Assembly: GCA_937927945.1 (NCBI GenBank)
Contig: CALEYW010000013.1
Span: forward strand, 1-64,000
Direction of reading: 5' to 3'
DNA: 64,000 nt
Source of the DNA: an uncultured candidate division WPS-2 bacterium
GTDB taxonomy: Bacteria; Vulcanimicrobiota; Vulcanimicrobiia; Vulcanimicrobiales; Vulcanimicrobiaceae
Part shown: positions 23,546-31,193 of the stretch, one piece after another
Position numbering within the stretch: position 1 is the first letter of the stretch
Layout of the letters: each line of letters begins with the position of its first letter
Made by a program: the position numbers and the translations under genes
Notes under the pieces: generated by a model
Seen by the model: the letters and a program-made list of their open reading frames with translations, nothing else
What the model was told of the DNA's origin: nothing
Databases searched by the model: none

Positions 23546-24214
23546 TTACGCTTTTCCCTTGCCCTTGTTCTCGAGCTCCGTCTTCTGGCGGCGGACTTCA
23601 TCGAGGGCGGCTCCGAGTTTCTTTTCGAGATCTTGGGCCTCGGCGACGCTCGTCGGCCGCATCGCCGCTTCCATGCTCTTCTCTTGCTTTTCGATCTCGG
23701 CGATCTGCTGGCGCAACTGCGTCTTCATCGCCGCGAGCGCTTGGGGATCGCCACCCAGCCCGACGCCTCCCGGTCCGATGACGGTCGGAACGCACGTTAC
23801 GGGCGCACAACCAAATGTCGGCTGAACCGAACACACGCCGCAATTCGTCGGTGGGAGAGACGCGCACAAACACGGGGACACAGCCGGGTGACTCGCACAG
23901 AAGCACGGCGATAGAGCCGGATGACTGGCGCAATAACACGGCGTGAGGACGGGGTGACTGGCGCAATAACACGGCGTGAGGACGGGGTGACTCGCGCAAT
24001 AACACGGCGTGAGGACGGGGTGACTCGCGCAGTAACACGGCGATAGCGCCGGATGGCTGGCGCAAAAGCACGGCGTCAGAGCAGGGCTGCTCGCGCAAAG
24101 ACAGGCCGACAACGGATGACTTACGCAAATACAGACCCCGCCGCCGAACGCCTGCGTCTCCGCTCCTGCACGGGGAATCACGGAGATCATCAGATCGTTG
24201 AACTTGAATGACAT
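23546..24214 (-). CDS. Multi-repeat precursor-like protein 2 with CxCASHPxLTP units
   Basis: A 222-residue protein. A 27-residue leader (MSFKFNDLMISVIPRAGAET, then QAFGGG) precedes nine short units at residues 28-115. Most are 11 residues of the form C-[YF]-C-A-S-H-P-[AV]-[LV]-[ST]-P; CYCASHPVLTP occurs three times in a row. A full unit has two Cys and two Ser/Thr, matching the need for two (methyl)lanthionines. A Cys-containing linker to residue 141 and a charged coiled-coil tail (157-222, LRQQIAEIEKQEKSMEAA) follow. AGGGG lies 7 nt before ATG 24214. It is the first gene of the operon, ahead of the putative lyase and kinase-LanC. A coiled-coil follower is unusual for a RiPP precursor, so a cross-linked structural protein is possible. 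Confidence 0.72.
   Translation of the reverse strand: MSFKFNDLMISVIPRAGAETQAFGGGVCICVSHPLSACLCASSPALTPCFCASHPALSPCYCASHPVLTPCYCASHPVLTPCYCASHPVLTPCYCASHPALSPCFCASHPAVSPCLCASLPPTNCGVCSVQPTFGCAPVTCVPTVIGPGGVGLGGDPQALAAMKTQLRQQIAEIEKQEKSMEAAMRPTSVAEAQDLEKKLGAALDEVRRQKTELENKGKGKA
23870..24133. repeat. 33-bp in-frame tandem repeats inside precursor 2
   Basis: Units of 33 bp (for instance plus-strand CGCAATAACACGGCGTGAGG starting at 23930, 23963 and 23996) repeat without spacers and encode the 11-residue units. The three central units are nearly identical at the DNA level, and those at the edges have drifted, as expected for replication-slippage expansion. Confidence 0.88.
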
Positions 24215-24354
24215 ATCGGTGCCCCTATTGATGCTCGGAAAGGTTCCGAACGAGCTATCGAGGGAGCATCCTTGCAGCGCGGGCGGGCGGCGCTTACGGC
24301 CGCGGGCGTCGACACCCCGGACGGCGCTCCTGGACACCTTGTCGGTGCGAATTG

Positions 24355-24383
24355 AGTAAATCACCGAACGAAGCGAACGTCAA
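24355..24383 (-). promoter_or_regulatory. Sigma-70-like promoter for the lanthionine-type operon
   Basis: On the minus strand TTGACG (24383-24378) and TTTACT (24360-24355) are separated by exactly 17 bp. Transcription would start near 24348 and leave an untranslated leader of about 134 nt before ATG 24214. I see no other good promoter between here and the last gene at 15497, so one transcript of roughly 9 kb is plausible. Confidence 0.5.
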
Positions 24384-25046
24384 GGAGGTCGTTGCGGCTG
24401 CGCGACCGCACTGTCGCCAACGCGACGCTGCCGCGGTTGCGTGCCCTTGTCTTCCCGGAGAAGAGCCAAGACGAAAACCTCGAGCAGTCGGCCACTCGTG
24501 ACATTTGCGGGCGAGGAGGCAATTGCAACCACGATCTCCGGCCAAGTGCGCTCCGTGGTAAACCCTGATCCCAAAGAATCGCAGCTCGCCAATTCTTTCG
24601 CCTCGTTCACTACGGCGATCACGTGGGCGCGTCGCGGTCCTATGAACCGTGCTGTTGTTCTTATCTGAGACGCAAAGGCGCCCGCTGGTACCGAGCTTCA
24701 TATCCATGTCACTACACCGAGCCCCCGTCAGCACGCGACGATCGCAACCTGTCCGAAGAACCCGATGGCACCGACGTTAGTGACGGGAGCAACGTTACCG
24801 TTGGAACCTGCAGCGAAAATATCAATGCTTTGAAAAACCCAGCTGACCATTGCCGGAATCGACCACATCGATCAACCCGCTGCCATCGACGGCGACGCCG
24901 CCACGTCATTGTATCGCGCCAACGAGGAAGCGTCGGTTGCCGAAAGGCCGAGCGCGGGCGACAAAGGACCCTGCTCCTTCTCTTCGGTAAATGTGACGAT
25001 AGGTGTCGTTTGTCGTTTCCGTTACGAGCGTGAGGAAGCGCCGCTT
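24384..25046. other. 663-bp intergenic stretch, lower GC, no firm gene
   Basis: This stretch lies between the operon promoter and the end of bioD and has visibly lower GC than its flanks. A minus-strand frame of 80 codons (24380-24622, starting MIAVVNEAKELASCDSLGSG) reads like plausible protein but has no recognised family and no clear ribosome binding site. I see no RNA gene or terminator. It may hold upstream control for the operon or decayed sequence. Confidence 0.4.
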
Positions 25047-25712
25047 CTAGCTGAAGCGGATCGTCATTCCAACAAGCCCGGTGAGGGCGGCGGTCGCCGC
25101 GTCGAAGCGCGCGTCCGGCCGGGCCTCGAAACGCACCAGCGCGATGTCGACGCCGAAACGCTCCAGGACGCGGCGGACGTCCTCGGGATACGATCGGTCC
25201 GCCGGCCGGCGTTCGCAGCAGATGATGCCGCGGACGCGCACGTCGCGGCGTTCGAGGTATTCGAGCGTGAGGGTCGCGTGGTTGAGGCAGCCCGGGCGCA
25301 GGCCCACCACCACGAGCGTGTCGAGATTGCAGCGCGCGGCGACGTCGGTGATCGTCTCGCGTTCGTTCAACGGGACGGCCGCGCCGCCGGAACCTTCGAC
25401 CACGAGCGGTCCCCGCACCGCGTCGATCCTCTGGGCCGCGTCGGCTGCGCGCAGCGGCGGCAGACCGGCGTCGAGCGCGGCGATCCACGGATCCGCGGGC
25501 TTGCGGAAACGCGCGAGCTCGAGCCAGCGGCACGATGCCAGCTCGCCGGCGAGCTGCCCGTCACCCGGCGCCGCCGCGTCGAGCCCGGTCTGCGCGACCT
25601 TCACGACCGTCGCGTCCCGGCAGCGATCCCGCAGAATGCGCGCGGCCGCCGCGGCGATCAGCGTTTTGCCGACGTCGGTATCGGTGCCGGTGACGTAGCG
25701 TCGCGGCATCAT
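25047..25712 (-). CDS. bioD: ATP-dependent dethiobiotin synthetase
   Basis: A 221-residue enzyme that carboxylates diaminopelargonate with CO2 and ATP to make dethiobiotin, the penultimate step of biotin synthesis. The N-terminal P-loop YVTGTDTDVGKT, VVKVAQTG, VVEGSGGAAVPLNE and VVGLRPGCLNHATLTLE are family signatures. It starts at ATG 25712 or 25709. It overlaps the stop of a broken bioF remnant upstream, a trace of a former bioF-bioD operon. Whether biotin is still made depends on genes outside the window. Confidence 0.9.
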   Translation of the reverse strand: MMPRRYVTGTDTDVGKTLIAAAAARILRDRCRDATVVKVAQTGLDAAAPGDGQLAGELASCRWLELARFRKPADPWIAALDAGLPPLRAADAAQRIDAVRGPLVVEGSGGAAVPLNERETITDVAARCNLDTLVVVGLRPGCLNHATLTLEYLERRDVRVRGIICCERRPADRSYPEDVRRVLERFGVDIALVRFEARPDARFDAATAALTGLVGMTIRFS

Positions 25713-26172
25713 GTCGCCATGACGCGGTCCAGCGTCTGCGCGACGAGCTCGCACAGATGATCGACCTCTTCGCGGCGGTGATTCGCGCGCAGCGTCACCC
25801 GCAGCCGCGACGTCCCGTGCGGCACGGTCGGCGGCCGAATCGCCGGGACGTATAGTCCGTGCGCGCGCAGCCGAGCCGCGACCTCGACCGCGTGGCGCGC
25901 CTCGCCGATGACGATCGAGACGATCGGGGTCCGGACCGGCGCGCACGCCCCGAGCGGGCGAAAGGCGTTGTCGACGCGGCCGACGTGCTCGAACAGTGCC
26001 GCGCGCAGGTCGTCGCCGGCGATGATGCGCCGCAGCGCGGCTCACCAACACGACGATGCGCGGATCGTCGTAGGCGCTCGCGAGGCCGGCGCCGCCGGGA
26101 CCGAACACGCGCCGAGCGCATGCGCCTCGTCGACCAGCAGCACGTCGTCGTCGCGCAGCGCAGCGGCAGATG
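25709..26172 (-). pseudogene. bioF: 8-amino-7-oxononanoate synthase remnant
   Basis: Minus-strand fragments of BioF are recognisable in order. DDDVLLVDEAHALGA (the PLP-aspartate region) is followed after a frame change by FGPGGAGLASAYDDPRIVVL, and then, after loss of the middle including the PLP lysine region, by the C-terminal end (DDLRAALFEHVGRV, HGLYVPAIRPPTVPHGTSRL, RVTLRANH). The 5' half is absent: sequence changes into an opposite-strand peptidase fragment at about 26170. The stop overlaps the bioD start. It is not functional. Confidence 0.8.
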
Positions 26173-26785
26173 CTGCCGGGCTATCACTACATGGAACCGT
26201 ACAGCAACCTGTATCAGCTTGAATCAGGCGCTCGCGAACCGCGGCTTCGTCGTGCTGTCGATCAACTATCGCAGCGGGATCATGTACGGCCACGACTTCC
26301 GCGACGTCCTCGCCGGCGCGCGGCTATTGCGCGCGCGTCGCGACGTCGATTCGAAGCGGCTCGGCATCTACGGGCTCTCGTACGGCGGCTATCTGACGGC
26401 GCTCGCGCTCGCGCGGAACTCGGACATTTTCGCGGCGGGCGCGGATCAGGCCGGGGTCAGCGACTGGCGCACGCTGATCGATTTCTGGAACGGCGGCAAG
26501 CCGGTCGGCACGCCCGCGCAGCGGCGGATCGCGTTCGAGGCATCGCCCGACGCGTCGCTCGCCACTTGGCGTTCGCCGATGTATCTCTCGCAGTTCGACG
26601 ACGACAGCAACGTTCCGTTCGACCAGTCGGTCGACTTGACGACCCAACTGCGGTCGCGTGGGATCGACATCACGGAGTCTGCCGTGCCGAACGACACGCA
26701 CGCGTACAACCTGTATGCGAACGAGCTTGCGCGGTTTACCGAGACGGCCGACTATCTCAGCGCACACCTCGGCGCGCGTCACTGA
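26160..26785 (+). pseudogene. Prolyl-oligopeptidase family (S9) catalytic-domain remnant
   Basis: The fragment begins RQMLPGYHYMEPYSNLYQ, shifts frame by one base near 26215, and continues LNQALANRGFVVLSINYRSG, then GLSYGGYLTALALA with the nucleophile serine, then SQFDDDSN, and NDTHAYN with the catalytic histidine. The beta-propeller half and the start are gone. The left end abuts the bioF remnant at about 26165, which marks a deletion or rearrangement junction. Confidence 0.8.
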
Positions 26786-26826
26786 ACCCGGGATGCGAAG
26801 CAATCTGCAAGGAGGAACCGTCATGG

Positions 26827-28330
26827 ATGCGCTCTGATTCTTTGGTAATCGCGGGTGCGCTCGTTTACGACGGCGAGGGTGGTCTGCCCACGGTCGCCGA
26901 CGTGTACGTCGCGGACGGACTGATCGAGCGCGTCGCTCCGGCGAGCGACGCGCATTCCGGCCCGAGGTAATCGACGCGAGCGGATTCGTGCTCAGCCCCG
27001 GTTTCATCGACGTGCACTCGCACGGCGACAACGCGCCGTTCGTCGCCGACGACGACACCGCGAAGATCCTCCAGGGGATCACGACGGAGGTCGTCGGCAA
27101 CTGCGGCATAAGCATCGGGCCGCACGATCCGTCGGCGGCCGACGCGTTCTTCGCCCAGCTGCCGTCGTTCTTTCCCGGCGTCCCGCGGATCGGCCCGCGC
27201 TTTGCCGACGTGCTGGCCGAAGCCGACCGGCGCGGCTACGTCACGAACTACGCGCCGCTCGTCGGGCACGGCACGGTGCGAGCGGCGGCGATGAGCGAGG
27301 CGGCGCGGCCCGCCGGCGCCGGCGACGTCGTGCGGATGCGTGCGCTCGTCGCGGAAGCGCTCGAGGCCGGAGCGTTCGGACTCTCGACGGGACTGATCTA
27401 TCCGCCAGGCGTCTTCTCCGACACCGACGAGCTCGTCGCGCTCGCGACGGTACTCGGCGACGAGCACATCTTCACAAGCCACATTCGCGGCGAGAGCGAC
27501 AACGTCGTCGCGAGCGTCGAGGAGATCGTCGAGATCGGGCGACGCAGCGGCCGACGCGTCCACGTCTCCCAGCACAAGGCCGCCGGAACCGCGAATTGGG
27601 GCAAGTCGGAGCAAACGCTGCGCATCGTCGCGCAGGCGCGCGGGAGCGGCGTAGCGGTGACGCAGGACATGTATCCGTACCGCGCGGGAAGCACGAACCT
27701 CTCCGCGACGCTGCCGGCGCGCTACCACGACGGCGGTGCACCGGCGCTGCTCGAGCGGCTGCGCGCGCCCGGCGTTCTCGACGATCTGCGTCGCGCCATC
27801 GCGCACGGCGAGCCGGGCTGGGAGAACCTCGCGAAAAATGCCGGGTGGGACGGGATCCTGATCGCGACGACGCGCGACCACCGCTTCGAAGGCCGTACGC
27901 TCGCGGAGCTCGCGGTGGAGATGGCGACCGATCCGGTCGAAGCGCTCGTGCGCGTGCTGCTCGAGGAGGAGCTCGCCGCCTCGATGGTCGCGTTCATGAT
28001 GGACGAACCCGACATCGAACGCATCCTCGCCGACCCGCACACATCGATCGGCACCGACGGCCTGCCGCCGGGGCTCGGCGGAAAGCCGCACCCGCGCACG
28101 TTCGGAACGTTCCCGCGCGTCCTGGGCGAGTACGTGCGCGCGAGCGGCGTGCTCGCGCTCTCTGAGGCGATCCGCCGCATGACGTCGCTCGCCGCCGACA
28201 CGTTCGGCCTCGCCGGACGCGGCCGCATCGCCGCAGGCTGCGCGGCGGATCTGGTCCTCTTCGACGCACAGACCGTCGCGGACAACCTCGCGGGCGCTAA
28301 GAAGCGACCCGTCGAGTGGTTGGTTGCGCA
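26827..28330 (+). pseudogene. N-acyl-D-amino-acid deacylase, frameshifted
   Basis: An amidohydrolase-superfamily D-aminoacylase. ATG 26827 begins MRSDSLVIAGALVYDGEGGL. The frame is lost at about 26965, where one base appears missing, and continues FVLSPGFIDVHSHGDNAPFV with the HxH metal motif, then VVGNCGISI, LSTGLIYPPGVFSDTDELV, HIRGESD, and HTSIGTDGLPPG. After about 28300 the usual C-terminus is replaced by unrelated sequence. A perfect AAGGAGG (26809-26815) sits 7 nt before a different ATG (26823) that hits a stop after four codons. The gene is probably dead, though a sequencing error at 26965 is possible. Confidence 0.78.
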
Positions 28331-28411
28331 CTCGTTCGGGCTTCTGGGCGGGCCTACGGCGGTCGGACCGCAGCCCAGGCGCGTTCCGGCCCCGAAGGCG
28401 AAGGCCCCAGG

Positions 28412-28612
28412 ATGCGCATCAAAGCCGAGGTCCACGTGGAAGCGGAGGCATACGCCGACATGCTTCCGCCGCTCGATCTCACCTACGGCATCCCGGCCGC
28501 CGGCGACGAGCTGCTCGTCGCCGACGTGTCGTACACGTGTGCACGGCGCCGCTTCGGCTACGACGAAGCGGGACGTCTGCGCGAGGTCGTGCTTTACGTA
28601 CGGGCAGGCTGA
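28412..28612 (+). CDS. Small conserved-looking hypothetical protein
   Basis: A 66-residue frame from ATG 28412 (MRIKAEVHVEAEAYADMLPP, then ADVSYTCARRRFGYDEAGRL) has a soluble, beta-rich protein-like composition. No family is recognised. It follows the end of the broken deacylase and converges with the chemoreceptor gene. Confidence 0.4.
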   Translation: MRIKAEVHVEAEAYADMLPPLDLTYGIPAAGDELLVADVSYTCARRRFGYDEAGRLREVVLYVRAG

Positions 28613-28624
28613 GCGGCGAGCACG

Positions 28625-30205
28625 TTAAGACGTCTGCGCGGGATAGGCGACGGAGAGCGCGCCGTAGTGCCGCCCGCCGGCGTAGATTGCGACCGAGAGA
28701 TCGTTGAACACGTCGCCCGTGTCGCGCGCGTAGGATTGCACGAGATACGGTCGCGGCCCCGGCGGGCGCGAAAGGCTGAAATGGGCCTGCTCGAGCGCGC
28801 GGCGGCCGATGCGCGGGCCGAGCGCTTCGGCGCCGTCGAGACCGACGCGCGCGCAGCGCAGGCTCGTGCGGTCGTCGAACATTCGCTTGATGCGGTTCTG
28901 CGCGCGGTCGACGGCCGGATCGCCGGTGATCGCGGCGCGCATCAGCCGGTAGTGCGCGATGTGAAACGCATTGTTGTCGAGCAGGCAGAGCGCCGTGAGC
29001 TGCGGGTTGGCGTCCGTGTGCGCGTCGACGATCGCGCACAGCCGTGCGTCGACCGACGCGTCGTAACTCGTGCCGAATTTTGGCGGGTCGAACGCTTCGC
29101 CGGCGCGCCGCACGTCGAAGAGACGGCCCAGTCCACGCACCTCGGCGCCGCGGAGCTCCCGGTAGACCGGCTCGATCAGCTCGTCCAGCGTGAACGTTCC
29201 GCGGGCAAGCGCCGCATCCAAGACGTCCTCGATCTCCGCGGCGGCCGCCTCGGCGACCGCAAGTGCGGCCTCGACGAACGTGCCGATCCGGTATTTTCCG
29301 AGAATCGCGTGCACGCCGGAGTTCAAGTCGCCGATGCGCAGCTCGCGTGCTTGCGCCGCCATGCGCAGGCTCGACGCCGCGCCGGCGGCGCTTTCACGAA
29401 TCGCCTCGACGACGCCGTGCAGCGCGGCGGAATGCTGCGCTGCCGCCGACGCCATCGTCGCAGCATGCTCGTGGTTGAGGTTGGTTTCGACGCGCACGGC
29501 GTCCAGCGCGCGCTCGATCGCGCGCGATGACTCCTGCAGGTGCGATGTCGCTTGCAGCGTCTCGCTCGAGGCGCTGCTGAGCGCTTCGACCTGGACGCGC
29601 ACGTCTTGCAGGATCCCGTCGATCTCCCGGGTCGCCGTTTTCGTCGCCGCGGCGAACTTCGCGATCTCGACGGCGATCACCGTGAACGTGCGCCCCCACT
29701 CGCCTGCGTGCGCCGCTTCGATGCTGGCGTTGATCGAGAGCATGTGACTGTGCGAGGAGATGTCCTCGATCGCTCCGATGACGCCGCCGATCCCCTCGAC
29801 GCGCGCGCGCAGCTGCGCGACCATTCCGGTGAGCCGGACGATCGTCTCCGCGGCGCGGTCGAGCTCGCCCAGCGCATCGCGGGCGATCGTCCCTGCGGCG
29901 ACGGATGTCTCGCCCGTGCGTTCCGCGATCTCGGACGAACGCTGTGCGGAGGTGAGCACCTGGTCCATCGTCTCGACCATCTCGCCGAGCATCGCGACGG
30001 AGCCGTCCATCCCTTCGGCACGGGCGGCAGCCTCGTCGGCGATGCGGTCCAGGAAGAACCCGTTGCGAGCGATCCCGCTGGACGTCACGTTCGTCAGACG
30101 CGCGATCTCGCGCAAGTCGCCGGCGACCTGGGGATCGAGCGCGTCCCCGGCGGGTGCGTCGTCGTCGTCCTTCACCAGTCGCAACGCGGAACCGTTCAGT
30201 GGCAT
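28625..30205 (-). CDS. Soluble methyl-accepting chemotaxis protein with C-terminal sensor
   Basis: A 526-residue receptor without membrane segments. Residues 30-290 form the antiparallel coiled-coil signalling domain with a receptor tip (IGAIEDISSHSHMLSINASI, then EAAHAGEWGRTFTVIAVEI). Residues after about 340 look like a globular ligand domain (FGTSYDASVDARLCAIVDAH, HIAHYRLMRAA, VFNDLSVAIYAGGRHYGALS), recalling a Cache/PAS-like fold placed after the signalling domain. It would report a cytoplasmic signal to CheA/CheW. No other chemotaxis gene is in the window. Start ATG 30205; the end overlaps nothing on its strand. Confidence 0.82.
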   Translation of the reverse strand: MPLNGSALRLVKDDDDAPAGDALDPQVAGDLREIARLTNVTSSGIARNGFFLDRIADEAAARAEGMDGSVAMLGEMVETMDQVLTSAQRSSEIAERTGETSVAAGTIARDALGELDRAAETIVRLTGMVAQLRARVEGIGGVIGAIEDISSHSHMLSINASIEAAHAGEWGRTFTVIAVEIAKFAAATKTATREIDGILQDVRVQVEALSSASSETLQATSHLQESSRAIERALDAVRVETNLNHEHAATMASAAAQHSAALHGVVEAIRESAAGAASSLRMAAQARELRIGDLNSGVHAILGKYRIGTFVEAALAVAEAAAAEIEDVLDAALARGTFTLDELIEPVYRELRGAEVRGLGRLFDVRRAGEAFDPPKFGTSYDASVDARLCAIVDAHTDANPQLTALCLLDNNAFHIAHYRLMRAAITGDPAVDRAQNRIKRMFDDRTSLRCARVGLDGAEALGPRIGRRALEQAHFSLSRPPGPRPYLVQSYARDTGDVFNDLSVAIYAGGRHYGALSVAYPAQTS

Positions 30206-30294
30206 CCCTCACCATATGCGCGTCGGTGTGCCGGCGTCATTCGACATTCGTCGGCAACACTCGCCGTCGGGCGCGCTCGTCGTGAAGAAACATT

Positions 30295-30906
30295 GTGCTC
30301 GACCGATTGCGTACGTGGATCTTTCCTGCGGCATGCGCCGCCTGCGACCGGCCCGGCGCGGCATTCTGCGCCGACTGCGCGCCTGCGCCGAGTGCCGCGC
30401 TGGACTTTGCGCTGGACGGAATGCGCGGCTTCGCGCTGGGTCCGTACGAGGGCGCGCTGCGCGAGGCCGTCGTCGCGATGAAGCGCGGCCTGCGCGACCC
30501 GTTGACGGCGTTTGCGATGCTGCTCGACCGCGCGCCGGTCGGCGGGACGCTGGTTCCGGTGCCGACCACGCGCCGCCGGGTTGCCGAGCGCGGCTTCGAT
30601 CAGAGCGTCGCGCTGGCCAGGCTCGTCGCCATGCGCCGCGGCGTGACGTGCGCCGAACTCCTCGCCAAGCGGGGTGGGCCGCAAGCGGGACTCGGCCGGG
30701 CGGAGCGGCTGGCGGCGGCGGGCCGGTTCCGGCTGCGCCCGGTGACGCCGCTGCCGGCGGTCGTGACCCTGCTCGACGACGTCTGCACGACGGGCGCGAC
30801 GCTGCGCGACGCGGCAGGGGTCCTGCGTGCCGCGGGCGTCAGCGTCGGCGGCCTCGTCGTGCTGGCGCGAACGAGCGGAACCCGGGACGATCCGGTGCGG
30901 TCGTAG
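30295..30906 (+). CDS. comF: ComF family phosphoribosyltransferase-like protein
   Basis: A 203-residue protein. The N-terminus has a four-Cys zinc finger (AACAACDRPGAAFCADC). The C-terminal half is a type I phosphoribosyltransferase fold with RGFDQSVALA and the PRPP loop TLLDDVCTTGATL. ComF proteins act in DNA uptake or ssDNA handling after transformation. GTG 30295 starts the zinc finger at the expected place. It reads away from the chemoreceptor and 5 bp ahead of the DUF427 gene. Confidence 0.88.
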   Translation: MLDRLRTWIFPAACAACDRPGAAFCADCAPAPSAALDFALDGMRGFALGPYEGALREAVVAMKRGLRDPLTAFAMLLDRAPVGGTLVPVPTTRRRVAERGFDQSVALARLVAMRRGVTCAELLAKRGGPQAGLGRAERLAAAGRFRLRPVTPLPAVVTLLDDVCTTGATLRDAAGVLRAAGVSVGGLVVLARTSGTRDDPVRS

Positions 30907-30911
30907 CGCTC

Positions 30912-31193
30912 GTGAAAGCCATTTGGAACGGAACCGTCTTAGCGGAGAGCGACGCGACCGAAGTCGTCGAGGGAAACCACTACTTCCCGCCGTCGGCGAT
31001 CCGTCGCGAATACTTCAAGCCGTCGGATACCCACTCGGTGTGCCCGTGGAAGGGGACGGCGAGCTACTACACCGTCGAGGTCGACGGGAAGAAGAATCCG
31101 GACGCTGCGTGGTTCTATCCGCAGACCAAGGACGAGGCCGCGAACATCACGGGCTACGTCGCGTTCTGGAAAGGCGTCGAGGTCACCCAATAG
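30912..31193 (+). CDS. DUF427 domain protein
   Basis: A 93-residue protein of the DUF427 family: KAIWNGTVLAESDATEVVEG, NHYFPPSAIRREYFKPSDTH, CPWKGTASYYTVEVDG, AAWFYPQT, and GYVAFWKGVEV. The family is small and beta-rich, of uncertain function. GTG 30912 is used. Its TAG overlaps the presumed first codon of ribD, so it is probably in one transcript with the riboflavin genes. Confidence 0.88.
   Translation: MKAIWNGTVLAESDATEVVEGNHYFPPSAIRREYFKPSDTHSVCPWKGTASYYTVEVDGKKNPDAAWFYPQTKDEAANITGYVAFWKGVEVTQ

Noticed and set aside
23870..24133. Regularly spaced 33-bp direct repeats that could be mistaken for a CRISPR array
   Set aside because: There are no unique spacers, the repeats are contiguous and encode an 11-residue unit in one open frame, and no cas gene is near.
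24380..24622. 80-codon minus-strand frame upstream of the lanthionine-type operon
   Set aside because: It reads plausibly but has no family, no clear ribosome binding site, and its end overlaps the proposed -35 box; not strong enough to call a gene.
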